A stretch of 64,000 nt of DNA, taken from NCBI RefSeq assembly GCF_022179725.1, contig NZ_BPRC01000012.1, forward strand, positions 124,001 to 188,000. Reading direction: 5' to 3'. The first letter of the stretch is position 1. Every line of letters begins with the position of its first letter. This stretch comes from Methylorubrum aminovorans (GTDB lineage: Bacteria; Pseudomonadota; Alphaproteobacteria; Rhizobiales; Beijerinckiaceae). Shown piece by piece: positions 17,941 through 28,400 of this stretch. Position numbers and translations under genes: made by a program. Under the pieces are notes generated by a model. The model made no database searches and was not told the DNA's origin. It saw only the letters and a program-made list of their open reading frames with translations.

Positions 17941-18012
17941 GTGCAGAACAGATGAATTCTTCTATGAAGGCGGCGTGAAAGCGATGCCGTGATTCGGCAT
18001 CAAGGGACGACG

Positions 18013-19083
18013 ATGCTGCAGACGAACCGCCTCTTGAGGCCGCCGGAGCCCCGCTTTTCCGCGTCGCGCCTGAAAGAACTGGCGCCCGGCATCGCACTGT
18101 GCCTTGCGGTGACGTTGGTCTCAATTGGTCTGCAGTACCTCGAAGAGAGCGCCTTCGAGCACCCCTATATCGAAGCATTGGTGATCGCGATCCTGCTCGG
18201 CATGGCGATCCGAACTTTTTGGTCACCCAGCCCGGTCTGGCGCTCCGGCATCGCCTTCAGCGCCAAGCAGCTTCTCGAAGTCGCGGTGATGCTGCTCGGC
18301 GCCTCGATCAGCTTCGCGGCGATCGTCGCTTCCGGGCCGGTCCTGCTCGCGGCCGTCGTCGCCACCGTGGTCCTGACGATCGCCGCGAGCTACGCGATCA
18401 GCCGTCTGCTCGGACTGGGCGAGCGGATCTCGATCCTCATTGCCTGCGGCAACGCGATCTGCGGAAATTCGGCCATCGCGGCGGTCGCCCCCGTGATCGG
18501 CGCCAACAGCGACGACGTCGCCTCCTCGATCTCCTTCACCGCCATCCTCGGCGTGCTGATGGTGCTCGGCTTGCCGCTGCTGATCCCACTGCTCGGCCTC
18601 GGCGCCGGCCAGTACGGAATCTTGGCCGGCCTCACGGTCTACGCGGTCCCGCAGGTTCTCGCCGCCACCGTGCCGGCCGGGCTCGCCGCGACGCAGATCG
18701 GCACGCTGGTCAAGCTCGTGCGCGTGCTCATGCTCGGCCCCGTCGTCGTCGCCCTCTCGCTCCTGGCTCCGAGCCTCGGCGCGACCGCGGAAGCCGGCGG
18801 AGCGCGCCGGTTCGATCCGTTCAGGCTGGTGCCGTGGTTCATCGTCGGCTTCCTCGTACTGGCCGCGTTCCGCTCGCTCGGGCTCGTGCCCGATGTCGCG
18901 GTCGGCCCGATCACGCGGACTGCCGGCATCCTCACCGTGATCTCGATGGCCGCCCTCGGACTCGGCGTCGATGTACGGGTGATCGGACGTGTCGGCGGGC
19001 GCGTCACGGCGGCGGTGACGTTGTCGCTCGCGCTGCTGCTGCTGGTGAGCCTCGGGCTGATCCATCTGCTCCGGCTCGGCTGA
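18013..19083 (+). CDS. YeiH family putative sulfate/sulfite exporter (UPF0324)
   Basis: A 356-aa integral membrane protein with about ten helices. The conserved family core IACGNAICGNSAIAAVAPVIGA is visible around residue 150, and the repeated hydrophobic halves match YeiH/UPF0324 proteins. Members are thought to export sulfate, sulfite or related anions; evidence for the family as a whole is limited. AAGGGACG precedes ATG 18013, and the longer frame is unlikely. The neighbouring YeeE/YedE genes and the two-cysteine ArsR regulator support a link to sulfur handling. No LysR regulator, often found beside yeiH, is present. Confidence 0.85.
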   Translation: MLQTNRLLRPPEPRFSASRLKELAPGIALCLAVTLVSIGLQYLEESAFEHPYIEALVIAILLGMAIRTFWSPSPVWRSGIAFSAKQLLEVAVMLLGASISFAAIVASGPVLLAAVVATVVLTIAASYAISRLLGLGERISILIACGNAICGNSAIAAVAPVIGANSDDVASSISFTAILGVLMVLGLPLLIPLLGLGAGQYGILAGLTVYAVPQVLAATVPAGLAATQIGTLVKLVRVLMLGPVVVALSLLAPSLGATAEAGGARRFDPFRLVPWFIVGFLVLAAFRSLGLVPDVAVGPITRTAGILTVISMAALGLGVDVRVIGRVGGRVTAAVTLSLALLLLVSLGLIHLLRLG

Positions 19084-19148
19084 GTCCGGTCCGCAGACGC
19101 CGCTCTCAATCTCGACCTCCCCGACAATCCATCCCATAACCGCCCATC

Positions 19149-19823
19149 ATGGCGCCCCATCCGACACTCTTCGACGAGGCATCGGCGCATCTGCCGCTCT
19201 TCGACGACCTGAGCGATGCGACCGTCGATCGTCTGGCTGTCGGCGGCTTCGGGCGCGGGCTGCTCACGGCCTCGCTGCGGGCCCGCCTCCGCAAGGGCGG
19301 CTTCGCGCATATGGGGGCGCTGGCGCTCGCGACGCCGGCTGGCCTGATGGCTTTGCGCAAGGTCGGTCCGGTCCGTGTCGGCGCGATCCGAGCCCATATC
19401 CTCGATGAATTGGCCCGGTTCCTCCCAGACGCGCGAGCGATGCACGATCGAGTCACGACGGATTGGCGCCGCCTGGACCGATTGCGCACCGTGCCCGTGG
19501 GCGCGCTTGGTCTCGTCCCGGCTCTTATCGAACGGTTCGGTTCAAACGGGCCCGGTTGGGCTGATCTTGCGGCGCTGCGGCGCATTGAGGTCGCGAGGAC
19601 GCTCGGCGTCTCGGGCGCGGAGGTCGACGGAATCGTCTCCGCTCTCGTCCGCGCCGTTCGGCCAGATCCGCGAAGCATGCCGTCGCCCCGGACGCTGCGC
19701 GAGGGCGACACGCCGTGCGGGATGGACATGGGGAAGACAGAGGCCGAACTGTTGCGCGAGCGAGACCGCGAGTGGGATGAGGCAGCCCCCGAGAGGCGCG
19801 CGCTATCGCGGCAAGCCACCTGA
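19149..19823 (+). CDS. Protein of unknown function with a helix-hairpin-helix-like segment
   Basis: A 224-aa soluble protein. Residues 55-100 (ATPAGLMALRKVGPVRVGAI and following) look like a helix-hairpin-helix element of the kind seen in RNA polymerase alpha C-terminal domains and DNA-binding proteins. The C-terminal part is charged and Arg-rich. No enzyme motif is visible. It starts 65 nt after the exporter gene on the same strand, so it may be co-transcribed, but the ribosome site before ATG 19149 is weak and a downstream start is possible. It ends facing the YeeE/YedE pair. Confidence 0.55.
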   Translation: MAPHPTLFDEASAHLPLFDDLSDATVDRLAVGGFGRGLLTASLRARLRKGGFAHMGALALATPAGLMALRKVGPVRVGAIRAHILDELARFLPDARAMHDRVTTDWRRLDRLRTVPVGALGLVPALIERFGSNGPGWADLAALRRIEVARTLGVSGAEVDGIVSALVRAVRPDPRSMPSPRTLREGDTPCGMDMGKTEAELLRERDREWDEAAPERRALSRQAT

Positions 19824-19970
19824 GGACGTTCCGGCGGACGGTGGGCCCCACCGGTTGTCGGCGCGAAGCGGGTGCCACGCGGAACGCCCCATTCCCATTG
19901 AACGTACGGTCGCTTCAACGCACGCCGATGTCCAGCAAGAGCCGATAGTGAGACATGATGCGGGCAGGCA

Positions 19971-20420
19971 TCATGCGTCGGCCCTTTGAGCCGCCACTGG
20001 CTTCGCGTTCGTGGCGGACACGAGGCGAAACACCAGCATGCCGACGGCCATGGCGGCCACGAAGGTCGCGGCTTGCGCCGGTAAGACCGTGAGGAGGGTC
20101 AGCGCCGGGCCGGGGCACAAACCGACAAGCCCCCAGCCGAGGCCGAAGACCGCGGCACCGGCGATGAGGCGCAGATCGATGCTGCGACGCGTCGGAAGGT
20201 CGAGCCGGGAGGCGAGGACCGGATGGCCGCGCCGCCGCGCGACGCGATAGCCGACGGCCGAGACGGCCACAGCGCCTGCCATGACAAACGCGAGGCTCGG
20301 ATCCCAACGTCCGGTCACATCGAGGAAGGCGAGAACCTTGGCGGGATCGGCCATGCCCGAGACGATCAGGCCGAGCCCGAACAGCAGGCCAGCGGCGAAG
20401 GCGGATGCGGTCGCGGCCAT
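19971..20420 (-). CDS. YeeE/YedE-type membrane protein (DUF6691-like half)
   Basis: A 149-aa protein with four hydrophobic helices and the two family motifs GLGLIVSGMADPAKVLAFLD (N-terminal) and GWGLVGLCPGPAL (C-terminal, with its conserved Cys). It is the second of a split pair; together the two genes correspond to one full YeeE/YedE transporter such as the thiosulfate importer YeeE or the PmpAB proteins. It begins 3 nt after the end of its partner, so the two are translated together. Import of a sulfur compound such as thiosulfate is the likely function. Confidence 0.88.
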   Translation of the reverse strand: MAATASAFAAGLLFGLGLIVSGMADPAKVLAFLDVTGRWDPSLAFVMAGAVAVSAVGYRVARRRGHPVLASRLDLPTRRSIDLRLIAGAAVFGLGWGLVGLCPGPALTLLTVLPAQAATFVAAMAVGMLVFRLVSATNAKPVAAQRADA

Positions 20421-20423
20421 GGC

Positions 20424-20849
20424 TCAGGCTCCGAGCAGATGATGCGTGACGAGGACGGTCAGGATCGCGGTGACCATGAACGTGAGGGTCGCGGCGAGTG
20501 AACGAGGCGAGCCGCGCCCGATGCCGCAAACACCGTGGCCGCTGGTGCAGCCAGCCCCGAGCCGAGCGCCGAAGCCGACCAGGAGGCCGGCGATCGCCAG
20601 GAGTGGGAACGAGGCTTCGATGGTCACCGGTGGTAGGCGGCCTCCTGAGACGGCATAGGCCAGCGGCGCCAGGATCAGCCCGGCCAGGAAGGCGATCCGC
20701 CAGCTGAAGCCGCGCGAGACAGGGGCGAGTAACCCACCGAGGATTCCGCTGATCCCGGCGATGCGTCCGTTGAGCAGCATCAGCAGAGCGGCGGAGGCGC
20801 CGATCATGAGGCCGCCGATGGTGGCACTGAGCGGTGTGAAGCCGTCCAT
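20424..20849 (-). CDS. YeeE/YedE-type membrane protein (first half of split transporter)
   Basis: A 141-aa protein with four helices and the motif GFGARLGAGCTSGHGVCGIGRGS, which contains the conserved cysteines of the sulfur-conducting path in YeeE. ATG 20849 is chosen because AGGAGTG lies 6-7 nt upstream; the longer frame extends into the promoter. It forms a tight operon with the next gene. An AT-rich inverted repeat about 100-140 nt upstream is a likely binding site for the ArsR-type regulator encoded next to it. Confidence 0.88.
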   Translation of the reverse strand: MDGFTPLSATIGGLMIGASAALLMLLNGRIAGISGILGGLLAPVSRGFSWRIAFLAGLILAPLAYAVSGGRLPPVTIEASFPLLAIAGLLVGFGARLGAGCTSGHGVCGIGRGSPRSLAATLTFMVTAILTVLVTHHLLGA

Positions 20850-20952
20850 CGGATCACTCCTGAATTGCGACCCTGCCGCATCCGTAGGCACCGTGCGTCC
20901 CTCACTCTGCATGCACGGAAGCAGTGGTCGAACGAGCCGGTACCCGCCTTCA

Positions 20953-20991
20953 TTGAATTAGATACCACTCAATTAGCGATCTCTAACTTAA
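20953..20991. promoter_or_regulatory. Candidate operator of the YeeE/YedE operon
   Basis: TTGAATTAGATAC (20953-20965) and ATCTCTAACTTAA (20979-20991) are inverted copies with 9 of 13 positions matching, in an otherwise AT-rich island. The core TTAGA is shared with the palindrome upstream of the ArsR-type gene at 21516, which suggests one regulator binds both. Confidence 0.45.
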
Positions 20992-21094
20992 TGTCAAACG
21001 CGAGCGGGCTGACTGTGACCGGGCCGGCGGAGTGAGATCCGCTTCGCTTCGGCTTGCGCTTCGACCGCCGTATCGAGACCAACCTCGATCCGAG

Positions 21095-21496
21095 TCATCG
21101 CTTGTCAGGAGTTCTGCGAAGTTGAGTTCGCTCCGAGCGAGCCGGTTCAATGCGGACCACCGCGTCCTCCGCCGCATTCTGATCAGGACAGAAGATATCC
21201 TTCAAGGTGGCGAGAACACGCGCGGCCCGTGGGTCTGCCAATCGGTAGTACAGGGTCTGGCTCTCACGTCGAAAGGCAACCAGATCGTCTTCACGCAGCT
21301 TGGCGAGGTGTTGCGACAGAGCCGATTGGCTTAGCTCGACCGCCTCGGCAAGGCTAGAGACGTCTTTCTCGCCATGGGCGACCAGCAGGCACAGGATGAG
21401 CAGGCGCTTTTCGTTCGCGAGGAGCCTTAGCAAACGCGCCGCGTCGGCCGCCTTGTCATGAAGGCGCAGAAGGTCGGTCGGCGTCACGGCATCCAT
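21095..21496 (-). CDS. ArsR-family regulator of the SqrR/BigR (persulfide-sensing) type
   Basis: A 133-aa winged-helix repressor. The recognition helix is around residues 50-68 (VELSQSALSQHLAKL), followed by the wing VAFRRESQTLYYRLAD. Two cysteines stand where SqrR and BigR have their sensing pair: one in helix 2 (LLILCLL, about residue 36) and one near the C-terminal helix (KDIFCPD, about residue 103). In those proteins reactive sulfur links the two cysteines and releases DNA. The metal-binding ELCVCDL motif of ArsR/SmtB metal sensors is absent. The downstream YeeE/YedE pair fits a sulfide or thiosulfate response. A good palindrome sits at its own promoter. Confidence 0.85.
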   Translation of the reverse strand: MDAVTPTDLLRLHDKAADAARLLRLLANEKRLLILCLLVAHGEKDVSSLAEAVELSQSALSQHLAKLREDDLVAFRRESQTLYYRLADPRAARVLATLKDIFCPDQNAAEDAVVRIEPARSERTQLRRTPDKR

Positions 21497-21515
21497 CGGA
21501 CCGCATCCCAGAGCG

Positions 21516-21544
21516 TTAGGTTCATCTTATTTAGGTGAATCTAA
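21516..21544. promoter_or_regulatory. Palindromic operator upstream of the ArsR-type gene
   Basis: TTAGGTTCATC (21516-21526), a 7-nt AT spacer and GGTGAATCTAA (21534-21544) form an inverted repeat with 9 of 11 positions matching. It lies 20-48 nt before the start codon, where binding would block transcription, as expected for autoregulation. Confidence 0.6.
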
Positions 21545-21784
21545 TGTTTTTCGAGAGGAACGTCCCGCGTCGCGCCCCGGTCTCGACGCGCGCTTCGGCC
21601 GCGGACGGATCAGTCCGCCTTATCGTCGCAAGCTTGCGTTGAACCGCCTCCGGGAATCCAGAGGCCTAAACTCTCGCAATGATGGCGCCCTGACGAGGCG
21701 AACTCGACTGTTCTTCCCCATGTTCGTACGACCGTTCTCGATCCAGCTAAGGGCTACGGATGTGCGGATGACGCCATTTGATCC

Positions 21785-21955
21785 GGCTTCGTCTATGCGT
21801 CGTTTGATATCGACGGTGTCGCCCGCAGGATGATCGGCTTAACTGTATCCCGATCGGCCCCGCGGACTTCGTACTTGATGCCCTGGACTCGGCGCTGCAG
21901 AGGTCACGACGATGCGCGCTCACTGTGCTCAGGTCATTCATCGATTGAAGATGCG
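21785..21955 (+). pseudogene. Remnant of an IS3-family transposase
   Basis: The translation from 21785 reads GFVYASFDIDGVARRMIGL and then VSRSA, which matches the rve/DDE core of IS3-family transposases (usual form GFVYVAFVIDVFARRIVGW). The match then shifts one frame, where DFVLDALDSALQRSRR continues the usual transposase sequence before it fades out. Both ends are missing, there is no start and the frame is broken, so this is a dead fragment of well under 100 codons. Confidence 0.7.
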
Positions 21956-22410
21956 TGAAGCGATCCCCAGGGGGTGCCCCGTTCCAACTACTTGGGAAAC
22001 GGCGATTCAGGTCGACACGAGCAACAGCAGGAAAAGCAACGCTCCATAATAAGCTAAATGTTGCACTGTCTAATATTTTATATTTCGATATAATTTAAGT
22101 TGATCCGATGTTGTGGCAATATGTCGGGAGTTTATATTTATATTGAAATTAATAAATCACATCGAGGTGTTCAAGAAGCGCTGGAACAGCCCCACCCGTA
22201 AGAACTAAGCCGCGCTTCACTACTCGCTCGTGAAGGAAAAACCCTCACGCGAGAATTTTTCCCTTCTCGTTAGGTATTTTTTAACTCCAGCCAATCCGCG
22301 CCGCTGGTGGAATGCTGCGGCCAGTTCGGAGCCGTCCCCGGTCACAAGGGGCGCCCGACCCTTCACCAGACCGGCTGCTGCTCGCCGGTGCGCGCATTTG
22401 GGAGGTGGCC
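21956..22410. other. AT-rich leader region upstream of the giant peroxidase gene
   Basis: About 450 bases with no gene. 22040-22170 is strongly AT-rich compared with the rest of the window and contains several TATAAT- and TTTATATTTATA-like stretches, so it probably holds the promoter and regulator sites of the peroxidase gene. It follows directly after the transposase remnant. No riboswitch pattern was recognised. Confidence 0.45.
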
Positions 22411-25400
22411 ATGGCCGTTAAGCTCAATCTCCAGGATCTGACCTTCATCCTCAAGCAGATCAAGATCGCCGAGGCGCATGCGAGCGGCATCAAGCTCACG
22501 GAACTGCGCCTCGACGCCGCTGGCACGCTGCTCGTGGAGCGTGGACTCTACGACGCCACCGGCAATTGGCTCGGCGATGCGGCGGCGCCGAAGGCGATCC
22601 CGGACCCCCACGTGCCCTACGGCCTGCGCACCGTCGACGGCACCTTCAACAACATCGTGCCCGGCCGTGAGACCTGGGGTTCGTCCGGCCAGCCGATGCC
22701 GCAGAATTTCGATCCGACCTACCTCAACGATGCGGACGGCGACACGATGGCGCTCGGACCGGGCGCTCCGGTCATCACGAACAACAATTACGGGCTGCCC
22801 GGCTCCGTGGCCGACGCCGATCCGCGCATCATCTCGAATCTCGTGGTCGATGCGAGCCTCGACAACCCGGCCGCCATTGCTGCGGCGCTGCGGATCGCCG
22901 GCTCGGAGAACGTCATCGCCGATCAGCGCGCCATCACCGCTGCGCACGAGGCCCTGAAGGCCGCCAAGGCGGCGGACCCGGCGGGCGACCACACGACCCT
23001 GCAAGCGAACCTCGATACGCTGCTGGAGCAGACCGGCGTCACCGTGACCAACGGCTCCATCGACGTCCTCAACGTCTCGCCCGACGAGGGCCTGTCGAAG
23101 CCCTTCAACGCCTGGATGACCTTCTTCGGCCAGTTCTTCGACCACGGCCTCGATCTGATCTCCAAGGGCGGGAACGGAACCGTTTATGTCCCGTTCGCCG
23201 CCGACGACCCGCTGGTGCTCGGACAGGATGGCGTCGCCGGTACCGCCGACGACCTCGCGCCGCATCTGCGATTCATGACGCTGACGCGCGCCACACCCGT
23301 CGAGGGCTCGCAGCGCAACGTCACGACGCCCTTCGTGGACCAGAACCAGACCTACACCTCGAACGCCTCGCACCAAGTGTTCCTGCGCGAATACGCGCTC
23401 GTGGACGGACGGCCCATCGCGACCGGGCGCCTGCTCGGCGGCGCGGACGGAGGCCTCGCCACCTGGGCCGACGTCAAGGAGCAGGCGCGGACGAAGCTCG
23501 GCATCGAGCTGACCGACGCTGACGTTTCCGCCGTCCCGCAATTGCTGGTGGACGCCTACGGCGAGTTTGTCCGCGGTGCCAACGGTCTGCCGCAGGTGAT
23601 GGTCGGCATCGGGCCGGGAGGGCAGGCCGTCTATGCCAGTGGAAGCCTGGCCGAGCCGCTCAAGCTCGCGGCGATCCAGCTTCCCGTCGGCACGGTGCTG
23701 TTGGGACCCAGCAATACCCAGAACGTCATCGATGCCGGTGAGACGGTCGCGGCGGCCCGCACCCTCAACGCCTTCCTCGACGACATCGCCCACAACGCGG
23801 TGCCTGTCGTCGTCAACGGCGTGCTCCGGCCCGATGCCGACGCGCTTACCGGGAATGCGGTTCCGGTAGGCCAGACCGGCCGGAATCTCGAATACGACAA
23901 CGAATTGCTCGACCGGCACTTCGTCACCGGCGACGGGCGCGGCAACGAGAATATCGGCCTCACGGCCGTCCACCACATCTTCCATTCCGAGCACAATCGC
24001 CAGGTCGATGCTCAGAAGCTGACGATCCTGCAGTCCGGCAATCTCGCCTTCATCAACGATTGGCTGGCGACCGACATCGCTGCCCTGCCGGCGAACTTCG
24101 CGCAGATGACGCCGCTGGCCCAGCTCGCCTACGCCAACACGCTGTCCTGGGACGGGGAGCGATTGTTCCAGGCGGCGCGCTTCGCCACCGAGATGCAGTA
24201 CCAGCACCTCGTCTTCGAGGAATTCGCCCGCAAGATTCAACCGCTGGTCGATCCCTTCGTGTTTAACTCGGTGACCGAGATCGACCCGTCGATTTTCGCC
24301 GAGTTCGCCAACACGGTCTACCGTTTCGGTCACTCGATGCTGACCGAGAACATGCCGCGGATCGGAGCCGACGGGCAGGCGCTCGATGCCGGTCTCGGGC
24401 TGATCGAAGCCTTCCTCAACCCGGTAGCGTTCGACAACGACGGCGGTATGTCCCACGACGAGAGCGCGGCCGCGATCATGCGCGGCATGACGATCGAGCG
24501 CGGCAGCGAGATCGACGAGTTCGTCGTCGGCGCCCTGCGCAACAACCTGCTCGGCCTGCCGCTCGATCTTGCCGCGATCAACATCGCCCGAGGCCGTGAC
24601 ACCGGCAGCCCGACGCTCAACGAGGCGCGCGCCCAGCTCTACGCCGCGACCGGATCGACCTTCCTCACCCCCTATACGAGCTGGGTGGAGATGGCGGCCA
24701 ATCTGAAGAACCCGCTCTCGGTGGTGAACTTCATCGCCGCTTACGGCACCCACGCCACCATTGCCGCCGCGACGACGCTCGACGCCAAGCGCGACGCGGC
24801 CATGGCGCTGGTCTTCGGCGGCGAGGGCGCGCCGGCGGACCGCCTCGACTACCTGAATTCTCGCGGGAGCTGGGCCGGCCGAGAGACAGGCTTCAACGCC
24901 GTCGATCTCTGGATCGGCGGCCTGGCCGAGAAGCAGATGCCGTTCGGCGGCATGCTGGGCTCGACCTTCAACGCCATCTTCGAAGCCCAGATGGAGAACC
25001 TCCAGGACGCCGACCGCTTCTACTATCTCACCCGCGTCCAGGGGCAGAATTTCCTCAACGAGCTGGAGCAGAACTCCTTCTCGAAGATCATGCTCGCCAA
25101 TTCGAGCCTGTCGCTGCCGGGTCCTGACGGCATCCGCGGCACGGCGGACGACATCGTGCCGCGCCATATCGGCGTCGATGCCTTCGCCGATTACGACTTC
25201 GAGCTGGAGGTGAACGCCGCCAACCAGCTCGACCAGAACGGCGCGGCGCCGGGCCGGGACCCGACCGGTAACGACCCCGTGCTGGAGGCGATGGGCCTCG
25301 GCAAGGTCGTGCGCGACGACCCCGGCACCGCCGCCGACGAGGGCGCGAGCGGCTTCCACGCCTCGATCAACGCCTTGGTCCGGCGCTACGACGCCGACGG

Positions 25401-28400
25401 CACCCCGGCCGGTACGCTCGTGGACGGCAGCGAGGACGGCATCGGCGCTGCCGGCAGCCCGGTAACCTGGGCCGACCTCAAGGCGAACGCGGCCAAGCTC
25501 GGCATCGCCCTGACTCAGACCGACATGCTGGACGCGCCGATGCTGCGGATCGGCACAGACGGGCGCCTCGCCTTCGCGCCCGGTTCGTCCGTGCCCCAGG
25601 CGGTGACGGTGGCGAACGGCAGCTTCGAGGGCTTGGCGCTGGTGGCCGGCCAGGAAGGCGTGATCCTCGACGGCAACGGCAACTACACCACCACGAGCCC
25701 GGCCGGCTGGACCATCGCCGGGGGCGTCGGCGGCCTCTTCGCGCCGTCCGACACGGTCATCGACCCGGCGGTCCGCGACGGCGCCAACGTCGTGTGGCTG
25801 CGCGGCGGCGCCACGCTCTCGCAGGAGGGCGTGGCCAGCCTCCAGGCCGGCGTCACCTACACCTACAGCTTCAAAGTCGGAGACCGCACCGACTTCACGT
25901 GGCCGGGTGCCGAGGCGCGCCTCGTGGCGGTTGGCGGGACGAACCCCGTCACCCTCGGAACGCTGACCCTGACGGAGCCGGCCGACGGGCAGTGGGGGAC
26001 GTTCACCCTCGCAACGGGCGTCGTCCCGGCCGCGCTCGCGGGCCTTCAGCTCCGCCTGGAGATCCGCAACACCGGCAGCGGCGACGCCCAGATCCTCGTG
26101 GACGACGTCGAACTCGTGCGAAGCGCGCCGGCCTACCGGTCCGATCTGACCCCGGCGCAGACGCCCGGCTACGACCCGGCCGCCGACCCGTTCCTGCGCG
26201 ACGCCGCCGGCAACGTCCTGCGCACCGGGCAGAGCATCGCCACCCCGGCCGCCGACATCGACGCGACCGTGATCGATCCGGCCGCGCTCAACCAGCCGTT
26301 CTCGACCGGGCATTACCTGCGCTTCACCGGCGGCGAGCACGTGTTGGTGGGCGGCACCGACGGCAACGACACCATCATCACCGATTTCGGCGATGACGGA
26401 ATCTGGGGCGATGCGGGCGACGACCGCATCGAGGCGGGCGCGGGCGTTGATCTCGTGAACGGCGGTGCGGGCGACGACATCATCACCGATACCGGCGACA
26501 CCGGCGACTTCCTCAAGGGCGAGGACGGCAACGACGTCATCGCCAACTCCAACGGCATCGACATCCTGATGGGCGGGCGCGGCAAGGACGCGATCTTCGT
26601 CGGCGTCGATGCGACCGAAGTCTTCGCCGGCGAGGGCGACGACTTCGTGATCGGCGGCGACGACGCCGACCTCCTGATGGGCAACGAGGGCGACGACTGG
26701 ATCGAGGGCGGCGGCGGCTTCGACACCACGGCCGGCGACAACTCGGAGCTGTTCTTCAACTCGACCATCAAGGGCCACGACGTGATGTTCGCCGGTGGCG
26801 ACGAGCATGATTTCGACGGCGAGTCCGGCGACGACATCATGGTCCAGGGCGAGAGCGTCATGCGCAACGAGGGCATGTTCGGCTTCGACTGGGCGATCTA
26901 CAAGGGCAACCAGATCGCGGCCAATGCCGATATGCGCATCCCGATCTTCACCACCGAAGAAGCCGACATTCTGCGCAACCGCTTCGATAAGACGGAGGGG
27001 CTCTCGGGCTGGCGGCTGAACGACACGCTCATCGGCGACGACCGGACGGCGGCGGCCGACGCGGATGCCGAGGAGCCCGCCGGCGCACCCGTCAACGCGA
27101 CCAATGAGGGCGTGTTCTTCAACGACGGTCTCGACGCGGCCGGCATCGCCCGGATCTCCGGTCTCAACCAGATCGTGTCGCTCGCGCCGGGTCAGCAATT
27201 CTTCGAAGCCGGCAACATCCTGCTCGGCGGCGCGGGCAGCGACACGCTCCAGGGCAACGGCGGTGAAGATATCCTCGACGGTGATCGCTGGCTGAACGTG
27301 CGTATCAGCATCCGCAATCCTGCGGATGCCAGCCAGGAAATGGCGACGGTCGACAGCCTGAAGCACGTCTTCGACAACAGCGCCGCCAACCAGGCGCGCG
27401 GCTGGGCCGGAAAGTCGCTGTTCGAGCTGATGATCGACCGGGCGATCAGCCCGACGCAGCTCACCATCGTCCGCGAGGTGATCACCACCGGCGCGACGGC
27501 GGCAGACGTGGACACCGCCGTATTCAACGATATCCGGGCCAACTACACGGTCACCCGTGCCGCCAACGGCACGCTGACGGTCGCCCACACCACGCTCAGC
27601 GATCCGGCCGTCGATGACGGCACGGACACGCTGCGCAACATCGAGAAACTGCGCTTCGCCGACGGCACGGTCGATGTCGCGTTGGTGCTCAACCAGCCCT
27701 TCGACAGCCTCACCATCACGCCGCTCGACGCGGACGGCGACGATTCCTCGACGCTCGTCGCGACGCTGGTGAACCGGGTGAACGCGAACACCCGCCCCGT
27801 GAGCCTGCAGTGGCAGGTCCTGGGCGACAACGGGCAGTGGCGGAACGTGACGGGTGCGGACGGCCAGCTCACAAACCAGGGCACGCGCTTCACGCCGACC
27901 GGCGCGACGGGCCTCGAGATCCGGGTGGTCGCGAACTGGACCAGCACGGTCGCCGGCAGCACCGGCCTGCAGCAGACGGCCTCCGTCCAAACCGCTTTCG
28001 TCGGCACCGCCGCCGCCGAGGATATCTTGGGCTCCGCGAGCCCAAACGTCATTCTCGGACGCGATGGTGACGACGACATTGAGGGCGATGTCGGCAACGA
28101 TGCCATCTACGCCGGCAGCGGCGACGACCGGGTCGATGGCGGCGAAGGCGACGACATCCTTCTCGGCAACGACGGCGCCGACACCCTGATCGGCCGGACC
28201 GGAAACAACACGCTCGACGGCGGCAACGACGACGATCAGCTCTCCGGGGGGCACGGCAACGATCGCCTGATCGGCGGCGCTGGCACCGACACCGCAATCT
28301 TCTCGGGCCCGATCGCGGCCTACAGCTTCGAGCGGAACGCGCAGGGCGAGGTCGTCGTCAGCGACAACCTCGGCGCGGAGGGCGACGGCATCGACACCCT

